A stretch of 64,000 nucleotides of DNA from positions 1 through 64,000 of the forward strand of contig NZ_VWNB01000002.1 of NCBI RefSeq assembly GCF_013387475.1. Direction: 5' to 3'. Below the pieces are notes generated by a model. It was not told the origin of the DNA. It ran no database searches and worked only from the letters and a program-made list of their open reading frames with translations. Origin of the DNA: Mariprofundus sp. KV. GTDB lineage: Bacteria > Pseudomonadota > Zetaproteobacteria > Mariprofundales > Mariprofundaceae. Positions 35,839 to 44,754 of this stretch are shown piece by piece (within the stretch, counting starts at the first letter, position 1; each line of letters opens with the position of its first letter). The position numbers were made by a program, and so were the translations under genes.

Positions 35839-37029
35839 GTGAGCAGTTTCAAACAGGGTAGTGGTAAACGCGTAGCAGTTGTCGGTGGCGGCGTCATCGG
35901 CTGCCTGACAGCGCTCTATCTGCACCGCCTTGGTGCAACCCCCATTATCCTTGAAAAAGGCAATACTGGTCGTGAATCGAGCTGGGCCGGTGCCGGTATT
36001 CTCTGCCCGATTCACCCCTGGCTCTATCCCGACAGTTTCACCCATCTGGTGGATACCAGTCTCGCTATGTTCCCTGAAATGAATGGTATGCTGCAAGAGT
36101 TGAGCGGCCTGAAAACCGAGTGGCAGTCATGCGGCCTGATGATTCCGATGTTTGCCGATGATCGCATTCACCACCGTCAGGATGCCCTGAACTGGTCCAA
36201 ACGCTTCGGATGGAAGGTTGAAGAGCTGGATACCAGAGAGACATGCGAGCATGAGCCGACCATGAGCGATCAGGTTTCTGGTTCTCTGCTCTGGCCTGAA
36301 GTAGGGCAGGTACGCAATCCACGCCTGCTGGCTGCTGTCAAACAGGCGCTGCTTAACGCCGAGGTTCCGATTCGCGAACAGGCCGAGGTGATTGGCGTCG
36401 GTAAAAACGGAGAGGGTGAGATTGCATCGGTCACACTTGCCGGTGGTGAAACCATTGATTGCGATGCTGTTCTGCTGGCTGCCGGCAGCTGGAGTGGTGA
36501 TCTGGCCTGTCAGATTGGGCTTGAATTGCCGGTAGAGCCAGTAAAAGGGCAGATCGTACTGCTTAAAGATCAGCCGGGCAGAGTGAAGAGCATCATCAAA
36601 CATGACGATGTCTATCTTGTGCCGCGTGTAGATGGTCATATTCTCGTTGGTGCCAGCATGGAACGGGTAGGTTTTCAGCCCGGCACCACTGAATCCGTCG
36701 TCAATAATCTGCTGGAAGCGACATATCGCATTACACCGGGGCTAAAAGGTGCCGAGATTATCGAGCAGTGGATGGGTTTCCGCCCGGGTAGCCCCGACGG
36801 CATGCCGTATCTCGGCCCTGTAGATGGCCATCCCGGTCTGTTTGTAGCCACCGGCCACTACCGTAATGGCGTAGCCTTAGCCCCCGGCACAGCCGATATC
36901 ATGAGCCGCTGGATTATGGGTGAAGCCCCATCGATGGATCTCTCCGATTTTCGGGTGAACAGACCCGTGGTTAATCTGGAAAAAGTCGGTTTCCCCGCCA
37001 GCGTAACCTCCGTAAAATCCTCAACGTAG
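35839..37029 (+). CDS. thiO: Glycine oxidase ThiO (FAD-dependent)
   Basis: 396 aa. GTG start with GGGGAG 6 bases upstream. FAD site VAVVGGGVIGCLTALYLHRLGA at residue 13, then GRESSWAGAGILCPIHPWLYP, and the C-terminal DAO motif VATGHYRNGVALAPGTADIM. It oxidises glycine to the imine used by ThiG to form the thiazole of thiamine. No other thi genes are adjacent, so another D-amino-acid-type substrate cannot be excluded. Followed by a strong terminator. Confidence 0.88.
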   Translation: MSSFKQGSGKRVAVVGGGVIGCLTALYLHRLGATPIILEKGNTGRESSWAGAGILCPIHPWLYPDSFTHLVDTSLAMFPEMNGMLQELSGLKTEWQSCGLMIPMFADDRIHHRQDALNWSKRFGWKVEELDTRETCEHEPTMSDQVSGSLLWPEVGQVRNPRLLAAVKQALLNAEVPIREQAEVIGVGKNGEGEIASVTLAGGETIDCDAVLLAAGSWSGDLACQIGLELPVEPVKGQIVLLKDQPGRVKSIIKHDDVYLVPRVDGHILVGASMERVGFQPGTTESVVNNLLEATYRITPGLKGAEIIEQWMGFRPGSPDGMPYLGPVDGHPGLFVATGHYRNGVALAPGTADIMSRWIMGEAPSMDLSDFRVNRPVVNLEKVGFPASVTSVKSST

Positions 37030-37041
37030 GAACCATAAAAA

Positions 37042-37070
37042 AGCCCCGACTGACAAAGTCGGGGCTTTTA
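37042..37070 (+). terminator. Rho-independent terminator of thiO
   Basis: AGCCCCGACT at 37042-37051 pairs perfectly with AGTCGGGGCT at 37057-37066, followed by TTTTA. Confidence 0.9.
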
Positions 37071-37381
37071 AAGACCCTCGCCTGTGAGGGGGAGGGGGAG
37101 AGGCGAAGGTCTGTTTTCTGCTGTTTGGCTAGTATATATGGTCATGGAAGCGTTGACCTGTGAACTATTTCACAAATTCACTATCTGCCTGCAATTCAAT
37201 CGGTTTAACTAAGGTAAAATTCCCGGCAGCAGCCTGAGCAAAGACTTAAAGCAGAATAAAAAGAATGGGGTTTGACTAGAACAGGGTGTGCTCATGGAGT
37301 GTAGTCTATACAGTGATTGTTCCGAATTGCGCTCAAGCCACGTTACAAAAGATTATTAGTGGAAGAGTCGTAATGCCACAA
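37071..37381. other. Convergent intergenic region with a CRP-like site and a G-rich hairpin
   Basis: About 310 bases between thiO and the haemoglobin gene, without a protein frame of note. AGACCCTCGCCT at 37072-37083 pairs (11 of 12) with AGGCGAAGGTCT at 37101-37112 around a G-rich loop. A perfect TGTGA-N6-TCACA site lies at 37159-37174. A promoter-like site here would have no protein gene to serve, so a small RNA is possible. Confidence 0.45.
37159..37174. promoter_or_regulatory. Perfect CRP/FNR-family palindrome TGTGAACTATTTCACA
   Basis: This is TGTGA-N6-TCACA, the CRP consensus. It overlaps a possible promoter with TTGACC at 37153-37158. No start codon of an annotated gene is nearby; the flanking genes both end toward it. 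Confidence 0.45.
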
Positions 37382-37780
37382 TCAATTCGGATGGTTGCGC
37401 ATGAAATCGGCGACGCCGTAGAGGGCGGCGTAGAGCTCATCTGAGAGAGTTTTATCAGTTACAACGTCTGCCAGTGCATGTCTCATGCAGAGCATCCACT
37501 GGTCGCGTTCAGATTCGCCGATTTTGAAAGGCATGTGGCGCATGCGCAGGCGAGGGTGGCCGAACTTTTCGATATAGAGTGAGGGGCCTCCCATCCAGCC
37601 GGAGAGGAACATGAAGAGCTTATCTTCGGCCGATTGCAGGTTGTCCGCATGCATCCAGCGGATGGTCTCTGCTTCCTTTAATGCATCCATATGAAAATAG
37701 AATCGCTGCACGAGGCGGCGCAGCGGTGCTTCACCACCAATGCGTTCATAAAAGGTGCGGCTATCACTCTGGATTTGCAT
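37382..37780 (-). CDS. Group II truncated haemoglobin
   Basis: 132 aa. FYERIGGEAPLRRLVQRFYFHMD carries the TyrB10 region. DKLFMFLSGWMGGPSLY and HPRLRMRHMPFKIG carry the proximal His, and RDQWMLCM the conserved Trp of group II. It binds O2 or NO and may scavenge either. It sits upstream of hemN on the same strand but is separated from it by a strong terminator. Confidence 0.92.
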   Translation of the reverse strand: MQIQSDSRTFYERIGGEAPLRRLVQRFYFHMDALKEAETIRWMHADNLQSAEDKLFMFLSGWMGGPSLYIEKFGHPRLRMRHMPFKIGESERDQWMLCMRHALADVVTDKTLSDELYAALYGVADFMRNHPN

Positions 37781-37821
37781 AGGTATTCCTCGTCTTGTTT
37801 ATGGGCGGGCAAGATAGCTAT

Positions 37822-37847
37822 AAAAAAGGCCGGGGTTAAACCCGGCC
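37822..37847 (-). terminator. Rho-independent terminator of hemN
   Basis: GGCCGGG at 37828-37834 pairs with CCCGGCC at 37841-37847; on the minus strand a run of six T follows (A at 37822-37827). It separates hemN from the downstream haemoglobin gene. Confidence 0.9.
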
Positions 37848-37882
37848 TTAATATGGTCTTACGTTTACTCTGATAAGAGCAA

Positions 37883-39304
37883 TCAGATGGTTTTAGAGAA
37901 GCTGGAACCCTCTTTTTTCTTCTGCAGATACTCATCGAATACCATCGCAACGTTACGGATCAGCAGGCGACCTGCAGGCAGCACGGTCAGACCGTCTTCA
38001 CGCAGTTCAACAAGGTTATCCCTGGCCATCTCATCAAGGTCGGCAATGCCATCGGCAAAGTGCTCCTTGAAGTTGATGCCGAACTCGGACTCAAACTGCG
38101 AGTAATCGAGTGAAAAGTCACACATCAGGCGCATAATCACCTGACGACGCAGATGATCTTCATCCGAGAGGATATAACCGCGGAATACCGCAAACTCATC
38201 GTTGTTGATGGCCTCGGCATAAGGATCCATCTCTTTGGCATTCTGGAAGAATCCACCACCAACATAACCGATTGAGGTAACCCCCAGACCAATCAGATCG
38301 CAATCGGCCTGGGTGCTGTAACCCTGGAAGTTTCTGTAGAGCTTGCCGCTCTGCTGGGCGATGGTCAGTTCATCTTCGGGTTTGGCAAAGTGATCCATGC
38401 CGATAAATACGTAACCTGCATCCAGCAGCTTGTTGATGCTGTGCTCAAGGATGTTGAGCTTCTCCTGCGGCGTAGGCATGGCTGACTCATCAATACGACG
38501 CTGTGGCATAAACATGTGCGGCATATGTGCATAGTTAAACAGCGCAATCCGGTCAGGATCACATTCGATAATGGTGTTCAAGGTGGCATCAAAGGTTTCA
38601 ACAGTCTGATGTGGCAGGCCATACATCAGATCGATATTCATCGACTCAAAGCCGTGCTGACGTGCTTCAGCGAGCACGCGCAGCGTCTCTTCCTTGGACT
38701 GAATGCGATTCACCGCCTTCTGTACAATCGGATCGAAATCCTGAACACCCATGCTCATGCGATTGAGGCCAATTTCCTGCAGGACACGAACCGTATCCTG
38801 ATCACACTCACGCGGATCAATTTCAATACTGAACTCACCCTCATCTTTGGGGACAAAGTTAAAACGCTCACGCAGGCGCGTCATGATCGCACGCATCTGA
38901 TCATTGTTCATAAAGGTTGGTGTGCCACCGCCAAAGTGCAGCTGGGTGACCGGACGCCGTGTATTGCCCATCACATCAGCAACACGGTCAATCTCTTTGA
39001 GCAGCAGCTCCAGATAGGGCGCTGCACGATCATACTGTTTGGTGACGATTTTACTGCAGCCACAGTAGTAACAGACTGTGTTGCAGAACGGGATATGGAT
39101 ATAGAGTGAAAGCGGAGCATCACTATCAGCCACATCTTTCAGTGTCTGCGCATACTCTTTGGCACCGATACCGGTGTGAAACATCGGAGCGGTAGGGTAG
39201 GAGGTGTAACGCGGCCCGGCCTTGTCATACTTTTTGATAACTTCCAGGTCAAAAAGATCAGCGCCCCCCAATTGGGAGGCGCCTCTATCGGAGTGTAACG
39301 TCAT
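37883..39304 (-). CDS. hemN: Oxygen-independent coproporphyrinogen III oxidase
   Basis: 473 aa radical-SAM enzyme. YIHIPFCNTVCYYCGCSKI holds the 4Fe-4S cysteines in the HemN-specific CxxxCxxCxC pattern, and HFGGGTPTFMNNDQMR follows. The C-terminal HemN domain (MDHFAKPEDELTIAQQSGKLYRNFQGY) distinguishes it from HemW. It makes protoporphyrinogen without O2, useful in a low-oxygen, haem-rich cell. Its ATG overlaps the upstream cytochrome stop by one base, linking haem supply to cytochrome production. Confidence 0.95.
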   Translation of the reverse strand: MTLHSDRGASQLGGADLFDLEVIKKYDKAGPRYTSYPTAPMFHTGIGAKEYAQTLKDVADSDAPLSLYIHIPFCNTVCYYCGCSKIVTKQYDRAAPYLELLLKEIDRVADVMGNTRRPVTQLHFGGGTPTFMNNDQMRAIMTRLRERFNFVPKDEGEFSIEIDPRECDQDTVRVLQEIGLNRMSMGVQDFDPIVQKAVNRIQSKEETLRVLAEARQHGFESMNIDLMYGLPHQTVETFDATLNTIIECDPDRIALFNYAHMPHMFMPQRRIDESAMPTPQEKLNILEHSINKLLDAGYVFIGMDHFAKPEDELTIAQQSGKLYRNFQGYSTQADCDLIGLGVTSIGYVGGGFFQNAKEMDPYAEAINNDEFAVFRGYILSDEDHLRRQVIMRLMCDFSLDYSQFESEFGINFKEHFADGIADLDEMARDNLVELREDGLTVLPAGRLLIRNVAMVFDEYLQKKKEGSSFSKTI

Positions 39305-40125
39305 TATTTAGTACTCTTCCTCATATGCGCAATGATATCGGAGATATTATCAGCAGAGAGTTTACCAACATCCTTACCTGCACGATCGATATGACGACCA
39401 TGAGTGATGCGCAGGTCAAGCAGACGGTCAGAGAGATCAGCAAGTGTACGCTTGGATGCAGCATTGCCGGTCAGCTTGATCGCTGAAGGTGTGCTATGGC
39501 AGGAGGCACAGTTTGAGGCGTAGAGTTTCTTACCCTTGGCCGCATCTGCTTTGTAACGCAGCTCATGGGCGTAGTTGGCAACATCGGCGATATCCTTGTT
39601 GGTCAACTGATGACGTTTACTGGTCATCTTGGTGCCCGGGCGACCATAACGCATGGTGTGCGCCATCTCCTGCAGGGTCAGTGTTGAATAAACCAGATTT
39701 TTGGCACCCATGCCTGTCTTGGCACGACCATCGAGCCCATGACAACTTGCGCAGACCGCTTCAAAACGGACTTTACCATTCGCCAGGTCAGGGGTGTATT
39801 TGAAGGTCTCCATATAATCGATTACAGCTTCAATCTGCAGGCCATCAAGATCATACTTCTTCGGCGTCATCTCTGTGCCGGCAATGCCGTAGTTGATAAT
39901 GCGGCGCAGTTCATCGCGCTCAACCAGTCCTACCACTGCGCGATGGTCGCGAGCAGGGAATGGCTTCAGTGATTTACCAAATTCCGTTGGATTGCCATCA
40001 ACCCCATGACATGCAGCACAGTTTGCCTGGTAGAGCGCCTTGCCATTAAGGCTGTCGTCTGCATTTGCAGAGATAGGCATAATGAGAAGGGCAAGTGCAA
40101 CCCCTGTTATTCGTTTGAAATCCAT
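39304..40125 (-). CDS. Secreted tri-haem c-type cytochrome
   Basis: 273 aa. Signal peptide (residues 1-22, cleaved after ANA) and three cytochrome c domains in a row, with haem motifs CAACH at 36-40, CASCH at 125-129 and CASCH at 206-210. MTPKK and MTSKR supply likely axial Met for the first two. The first two domains resemble class I cytochromes of cbb3/c4 type. It should be a periplasmic electron carrier. Co-transcribed with hemN. Confidence 0.88.
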   Translation of the reverse strand: MDFKRITGVALALLIMPISANADDSLNGKALYQANCAACHGVDGNPTEFGKSLKPFPARDHRAVVGLVERDELRRIINYGIAGTEMTPKKYDLDGLQIEAVIDYMETFKYTPDLANGKVRFEAVCASCHGLDGRAKTGMGAKNLVYSTLTLQEMAHTMRYGRPGTKMTSKRHQLTNKDIADVANYAHELRYKADAAKGKKLYASNCASCHSTPSAIKLTGNAASKRTLADLSDRLLDLRITHGRHIDRAGKDVGKLSADNISDIIAHMRKSTK

Positions 40126-40231
40126 AAGTAATCTCCTCCCGTGTGAAGTGCTAACTATTTACCACACGGATTCTTAGCGCAAGGGTTTGTGCAGCAGATC
40201 AACCAAGGCCAACCAGCTTATTGCAGCTTTT

Positions 40232-40263
40232 AAAAAATAGAGCCCTGAAATGATCAGGGCTCT
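40232..40263 (-). terminator. Rho-independent terminator of the small cytochrome gene
   Basis: AGAGCCCTGA at 40239-40248 pairs perfectly with TCAGGGCTCT at 40254-40263; on the minus strand ATTTTTT follows. It separates the small cytochrome from the tri-haem cytochrome-hemN operon. Confidence 0.92.
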
Positions 40264-40272
40264 ACCAAATCT

Positions 40273-40560
40273 TTACTGATTGCTCTGAATGAATGCAACC
40301 AGTGCATCAATCTCTTCGCCGCTCAGTTTGTTGCCATAGGTAGGCATCATTTTACGACCATCTGTGATAGTAGCCTTCAGAGCAGCGGCATCAGTTGTCA
40401 TCTGCTTCAGGCCAGGGCCCATCTTTTTGCCATCGATCTTGTGGCACATTTTGCATTTGCTACCGAAGAGCTTGGAAGCATCAATATCAGAGGCCAGAGC
40501 AGACTGGGCACTCAGGCCGAAAAAGGCTGCTGCCATCATCATCACAACTGTTTTTTTCAT
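40273..40560 (-). CDS. Small periplasmic mono-haem cytochrome c
   Basis: 95 aa. Signal peptide to about residue 23 (SALA-S), haem motif CKMCH at 36-40, probable axial Met at 71/72 in KMMPTYG, and a final helix EEIDALVAFIQSNQ. The mature protein of about 72 residues is a class I cytochrome of the c5/c551 size. ATG with GGAGAAACCCC upstream. Its own terminator implies separate, perhaps high, expression. Confidence 0.9.
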   Translation of the reverse strand: MKKTVVMMMAAAFFGLSAQSALASDIDASKLFGSKCKMCHKIDGKKMGPGLKQMTTDAAALKATITDGRKMMPTYGNKLSGEEIDALVAFIQSNQ

Positions 40561-40669
40561 GGGGTTTCTCCTTGTTTTCTCCGCTATGGGAGGATATTAA
40601 TCTCTTGTTGCAACTGTTGTAAGAGTAATGTTTGCGCGACAAGCCTCAAACATTACACCTCTTAACCTC

Positions 40670-41410
40670 TTACATCTCAATAGGCTCTACTTTTGGATGA
40701 TAGAACCACATCTGGTAGAGCGACACCAGAATCTGAATGGTCAGGGATATTCCCATCAGGCCACCGGCAATCACAACCACAAAGGCAAAGCCGGGAATAA
40801 ACTTGGTGATATACCAGGAGAGGATATCAACAAGGATGGCCAGGAACGGTATGGCAACGGTAATGCGTTTGGTCATCACAGGCATTTCACAAAGAATAAA
40901 GATACGGCCAACGAAGAAGAGAATAAAAGCTATGCCGAAGAGATGGATATGGGAGACGCGCACCAGACTCTGGATCGAAGCGCCGGTATCAGCATGGGTC
41001 AGTTTTACAACATCTTCATAGCTGGTCAGAGGCGGCAGCCCCATTTCGGCTTCGGCCGAGTGGCAACCGATACAGTTGCTGTTCAGGATAGGTGCCACAT
41101 TGAGTTCAAATGCAGCTTTATCATTGCCGCCCTCAATCCAGTCAACAATCACCTGTTTCTGCTCATCATTATCCAGATTGCCAGCCATGCCGCCGTTTAG
41201 TGCAGCACCGAGGCGGGTCTGCTGGTGTTCACCGTAGTAGGCGATCTTCACATCCTCGACTGATAGCCCAGCTTGCCCATCACGCCCTTCGTGAGAAAAA
41301 AATGTATGGCCCAGGGCGAAAAGATAACCCAGTCCGATGGTGACAAGGAACATGGTATCAAGTATTTTTTCACTGACAGAGGCATCGGAAAAACGACGAT
41401 AGTGGGGCAT
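40670..41410 (-). CDS. Membrane protein with one c-type haem motif
   Basis: 246 aa from the ATG at 41410, which has AGGAG 5 bases upstream. One membrane helix near the N-terminus (MFLVTIGLGYLFALGHTFF), a periplasmic loop with the single haem motif CIGCH at 113-117 followed by HSAEAEMGLPPLTSYEDV (planctomycete-type cytochrome pattern), then about four C-terminal helices starting HIHLFGIAFILFFVGRIF. It may pass electrons between quinone and soluble cytochromes; this is inference. I cannot name the family. Confidence 0.7.
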   Translation of the reverse strand: MPHYRRFSDASVSEKILDTMFLVTIGLGYLFALGHTFFSHEGRDGQAGLSVEDVKIAYYGEHQQTRLGAALNGGMAGNLDNDEQKQVIVDWIEGGNDKAAFELNVAPILNSNCIGCHSAEAEMGLPPLTSYEDVVKLTHADTGASIQSLVRVSHIHLFGIAFILFFVGRIFILCEMPVMTKRITVAIPFLAILVDILSWYITKFIPGFAFVVVIAGGLMGISLTIQILVSLYQMWFYHPKVEPIEM

Positions 41411-41494
41411 GGAAACTCCTGATTTTTCTTGCAACGGCATTATAGCGGCACGAATAAAATCGTCAATGAAAGACCAATAAAATCAAATAGTTGA

Positions 41495-42928
41495 CTATTG
41501 ACCTCGGGTATCTTCCTCTAACCCCTGATTCCAGGGCCTGTAATCGTGGTACCACTGCATGGCTGAAGGCCGGTCGAAAATGGTCCCATCAAGTTGCGCC
41601 TGATAGGCCTTGCTGAGGATTTCTCCCATGCCAGGGCCAGATCTTTCGCCCAGCTCAAGCAGCATCTGACCAGTGAGCAGGGGTTCGGGCCTGTTGTGCT
41701 GATGTTTCAGCTTGCGGGCAAGATTGAGCCAGATAAGCGCCGGGCGCGATGGTGGGGCCGGATAGCGGCCAGAGGCATCGGCTTCGACCAGCATCTCCCA
41801 TAACTCAATGTTTGCCGGCATCAGTCGGTCAGCAAGTCTGCGCACAGCGCGAGCGGTCGGTTCTCCATGCAGGTGGGTAATGTGCTCTTTGACCAGCGGT
41901 AAAATCAGATCAACAAGCCTCGAAGGTGTCGCAATCCTCTTCAAAAATGATCTGCTTATGGCGACACCGGCCTCAGCATGGCCTGGAGAGCAGATGTTCC
42001 CTTTGTCGTTGATAAATGTTGTGTCCGGTTTGCCCACATCATGGCAGAGCGAAGAGAGTACAAGAAGCAGACGAGTCTCCTCCGGAAGTTTTTCTCTGCT
42101 GGAGATCATCGCAGCCTGATCACAAACCTGAAGCGTGTGATTCCATACTGTGCCTTCCGGGTGCCAGTGTGGCGCCTGATCGCAACCAATCATCGTTTTC
42201 AGCTCAGGGTAGATGGCCAACCAGCCGGAATCTAAGAGAGCAGCCAATCCATATGAGGGGTGAGTGGAGAGCGCCCACTTTTTCCACTCATGCCAAATGC
42301 GTGAGGTGGGGAGTTTTTCCGCTTCAGCAAGCAGACCTTTACAGAGAAGAGCGGTGTCAGGGTGAAGTGACAGCTGGAAGCGGGCGGCAAACTGCATCGC
42401 CCGCAGAGGTCGAAGCGGGTCTTCTGCAAAGGCAGGGCTGACATGTCTTAGTGTGCCCGCTTGCAGATCCTGCAGGCCGCCATGAAAATCGAGCAGTGAC
42501 TCATCCAGTGGATCAAACATCATGGCATTAATGGTGAAATCGCGACGCAGAGAGGCTTTTTCAGGACTCAGGTGTGGATCTGTCTGTATAGAGAAGCCGC
42601 AATGGCCCGTTGCTGTTTTTCGCTCGGTACGAGGCAGGGCAACATCGATCTCAAGATTGTCCATCCAGAGCTTCTGAATGCCAAACTGTTTGCCAACAGA
42701 CTCTGTCCTGCCCATTGCTGTTAACAGTATCTTAAGTTGATCTGCCTCAAGGCCGTAGACTTCAAGATCAAAATCTTTGGGGTTTTGGCCCAGCAGCATA
42801 TCACGCACAGAGCCGCCAACCAGCCAGCCCAGACCGCCAGCCTCCCTGATCCTGTTGCAGAGCTTGATGAGTCCGGCAGGAAGGGGAATGGCTTTTAACT
42901 GCTCTATTGCGCTCTTCTCATTCGACAT
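41495..42928 (-). CDS. cca: CCA tRNA nucleotidyltransferase with HD domain
   Basis: 477 aa. The class II nucleotidyltransferase head has GWLVGGSVRDMLLGQNPKDFDLEVYG (catalytic DxD) and RRDFTINAMMFDP. An HD phosphohydrolase motif CHDVGKPD lies near residue 300. It adds or repairs the 3' CCA of tRNAs; the HD domain trims phosphates as in E. coli Cca. The three tRNAs here already encode CCA, so repair is its likely main use. Confidence 0.88.
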   Translation of the reverse strand: MSNEKSAIEQLKAIPLPAGLIKLCNRIREAGGLGWLVGGSVRDMLLGQNPKDFDLEVYGLEADQLKILLTAMGRTESVGKQFGIQKLWMDNLEIDVALPRTERKTATGHCGFSIQTDPHLSPEKASLRRDFTINAMMFDPLDESLLDFHGGLQDLQAGTLRHVSPAFAEDPLRPLRAMQFAARFQLSLHPDTALLCKGLLAEAEKLPTSRIWHEWKKWALSTHPSYGLAALLDSGWLAIYPELKTMIGCDQAPHWHPEGTVWNHTLQVCDQAAMISSREKLPEETRLLLVLSSLCHDVGKPDTTFINDKGNICSPGHAEAGVAISRSFLKRIATPSRLVDLILPLVKEHITHLHGEPTARAVRRLADRLMPANIELWEMLVEADASGRYPAPPSRPALIWLNLARKLKHQHNRPEPLLTGQMLLELGERSGPGMGEILSKAYQAQLDGTIFDRPSAMQWYHDYRPWNQGLEEDTRGQ

Positions 42929-42978
42929 CGCCTCATTCCACGTATGAACATCGGCAATGGCAAGCCCTCATAGCATAA

Positions 42979-43001
42979 GAGCCGGAAACCAGGCCCGGCT
43001 C
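42979..43001 (-). terminator. Possible terminator of sodB
   Basis: GAGCCGG at 42979-42985 pairs with CCGGCTC at 42995-43001. The T-run that should follow is weak (TTATGC), so function is uncertain. Confidence 0.4.
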
Positions 43002-43056
43002 ATTTAAATTATGCTGAATTTTTTACATTAAGATACACTATGTAAACTATTGTTCG

Positions 43057-43632
43057 TTAAAGGTTATCTGAAACAAATTTCCAGTTTACCAGTTTCCAGA
43101 ATGCCTGCAGGTAAACGGGGCGGGCATTGCGGTAATCGATGTAGTAGGCGTGCTCCCACACATCACAGGTGAGCAGGGGGTTATAGCCATCGGTCATCGG
43201 ATTGGCTGCATTGCTGGTGTTGATAATCTCAAGTCCACCATCTTCATTTTTCACAAGCCAGGTCCAGCCTGCCCCAAAATTGGTGGCTGCCGAGGTGGTG
43301 AACTTCTCTCTAAATACCTCAAATGAACCGAAGGTCTCGTTGATGGCCTCAGCCAGTGCACCGGCAGGTTCACCGCCACCTTGAGGTGACAAGCAGTTCC
43401 AGTAGAAGGTGTGATTCCACACTTGTGCGGCGTTATTAAACAATCCTCCGGTTGAGTTGAGAATGATCTCTTCCAGTGAGCTGTTCTCATGCTCGGTACC
43501 GGCAATCAGATTATTCAGATTGGTCACATAGGTGTTGTGATGCTTGCCATAGTGATAATCCAGCGTCTCCTCGGAAATATGAGGGACCAGTGCATCTCTG
43601 GCATAGGGCAGTGCAGGCAGTTCAAAAGGCAT
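43057..43632 (-). CDS. sodB: Iron superoxide dismutase
   Basis: 191 aa. Metal ligands are in [13 protein letters not shown] (His), [13 protein letters not shown] (His) and [28 protein letters not shown] (Asp, His). The [10 protein letters not shown] form is typical of Fe-type enzymes. AGGAG lies 7 bases before the ATG. Cytoplasmic defence against superoxide. Divergent from the cation transporter gene. Confidence 0.95.
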   Translation of the reverse strand: MPFELPALPYARDALVPHISEETLDYHYGKHHNTYVTNLNNLIAGTEHENSSLEEIILNSTGGLFNNAAQVWNHTFYWNCLSPQGGGEPAGALAEAINETFGSFEVFREKFTTSAATNFGAGWTWLVKNEDGGLEIINTSNAANPMTDGYNPLLTCDVWEHAYYIDYRNARPVYLQAFWKLVNWKFVSDNL

Positions 43633-43865
43633 TGTTTCACTCCTGTTAACATTCTTTCAGAGCCAAAGTGGCCCATAGTTAGCTATTGTAGTTCAGCCTG
43701 ACCATTTCAGCCAACCCCATGCAGATCATGGCTTTGGCAACCTGCTTCTGTTAATGCCGATCTTTTGGTCTCGTGGATTTGCCTTGATTTTCTAATGGTT
43801 GAATTCTTGTCTCTGTTTCTCAATGATTAACTGATGAATGAATCTTCTGTTTTGAGCGATCTCTA

Positions 43866-44753
43866 GTGTCCGGTCACCATCATCATGGACATACGCATTA
43901 CCATCTGGATATGGCGCTGCTGTTAACTGCGCTGTTTGCTATTGTGGAGTTTGCTGGCGGATGGATATCCAACTCGCTGGCGCTACTGGCGGATGCCGTG
44001 CATATGAGTTCTGACGTCATAGCACTTGGCGTTGCTGCATTCGCAGGGCGAGTTGCCATGCGGCCGGCACACAGCGGTATGACCTACGGTTATGGCAGGG
44101 CAAGGGTGCTAGCTGCACAAGCCAATGGTGTGGCGCTCTGGTTTTTGAGTGGCTGGATCGTATGGGAAGCGCTGGGTCGCCTGCTTGATCCTCCCGAGGT
44201 AGAGGGCTGGATCGTAATTGTAATTGGTTGTGTCGGCCTTGTGGTCAATCTGGTCATACTAAGATGGCTGCATGGAGCGGATGATATCAATACACGTGCT
44301 GCCTACTGGCATGTACTTGGCGATGCGCTGGGTTCAGTCGCTGCCATTGTTGCCGGAGCTGTAATTTTTCTCACCGGCTGGATGCCGATTGATCCGATTC
44401 TCTCGTTTCTGGTTGCAGGCATTCTGGCCTGGGGTGGCTGGAGCCTGCTGCGCGAGACCACCGGCGAACTAATGGCGGCTACCCCTTCCGATGTTGATAT
44501 TGTGGTGCTTGAGAAGCTTATGTGCGGCGTAACCGGTGTATCAGGGGCGCATCATATCCATCTTTGGAAACTGCCGGCAGGAGGCAGGGCATTATCAGCC
44601 CATATCGTTGTTGAAGAGTTACAGCATTGGGATCAAACACTGGCACTTCTGCAACAGCATCTGCGTGAAGCAGCCATTGAACACGTCACACTGCAGCCGG
44701 AATCAGATTCTCAGAACTGCAATCATCACTGCTGCGAACCCTGTGACCACTAA
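43866..44753 (+). CDS. Cation diffusion facilitator (CzcD/ZitB-type)
   Basis: 295 aa, GTG start (MSGHHHHGHTHYHLDM) without a strong ribosome site. Six membrane segments, with metal-site residues in LLADAVHMSSDVIALG (HxxxD) and HVLGDALGSVAAI (HxxxD). The N-terminus is His-rich and the C-terminus ends NCNHHCCEPCDH, both likely to bind metal. It exports Zn2+ or a related ion in exchange for protons. The stop is followed after one base by the glycerate kinase ATG. Confidence 0.92.
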   Translation: MSGHHHHGHTHYHLDMALLLTALFAIVEFAGGWISNSLALLADAVHMSSDVIALGVAAFAGRVAMRPAHSGMTYGYGRARVLAAQANGVALWFLSGWIVWEALGRLLDPPEVEGWIVIVIGCVGLVVNLVILRWLHGADDINTRAAYWHVLGDALGSVAAIVAGAVIFLTGWMPIDPILSFLVAGILAWGGWSLLRETTGELMAATPSDVDIVVLEKLMCGVTGVSGAHHIHLWKLPAGGRALSAHIVVEELQHWDQTLALLQQHLREAAIEHVTLQPESDSQNCNHHCCEPCDH

Positions 44754-44754
44754 C

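Noticed and set aside
34864-36096. Long version of HpnC with about 108 extra N-terminal residues
   Set aside because: The extra part lies opposite the thiO coding start and does not resemble any synthase N-terminus; the family starts near the ATG at 35772 or 35748.
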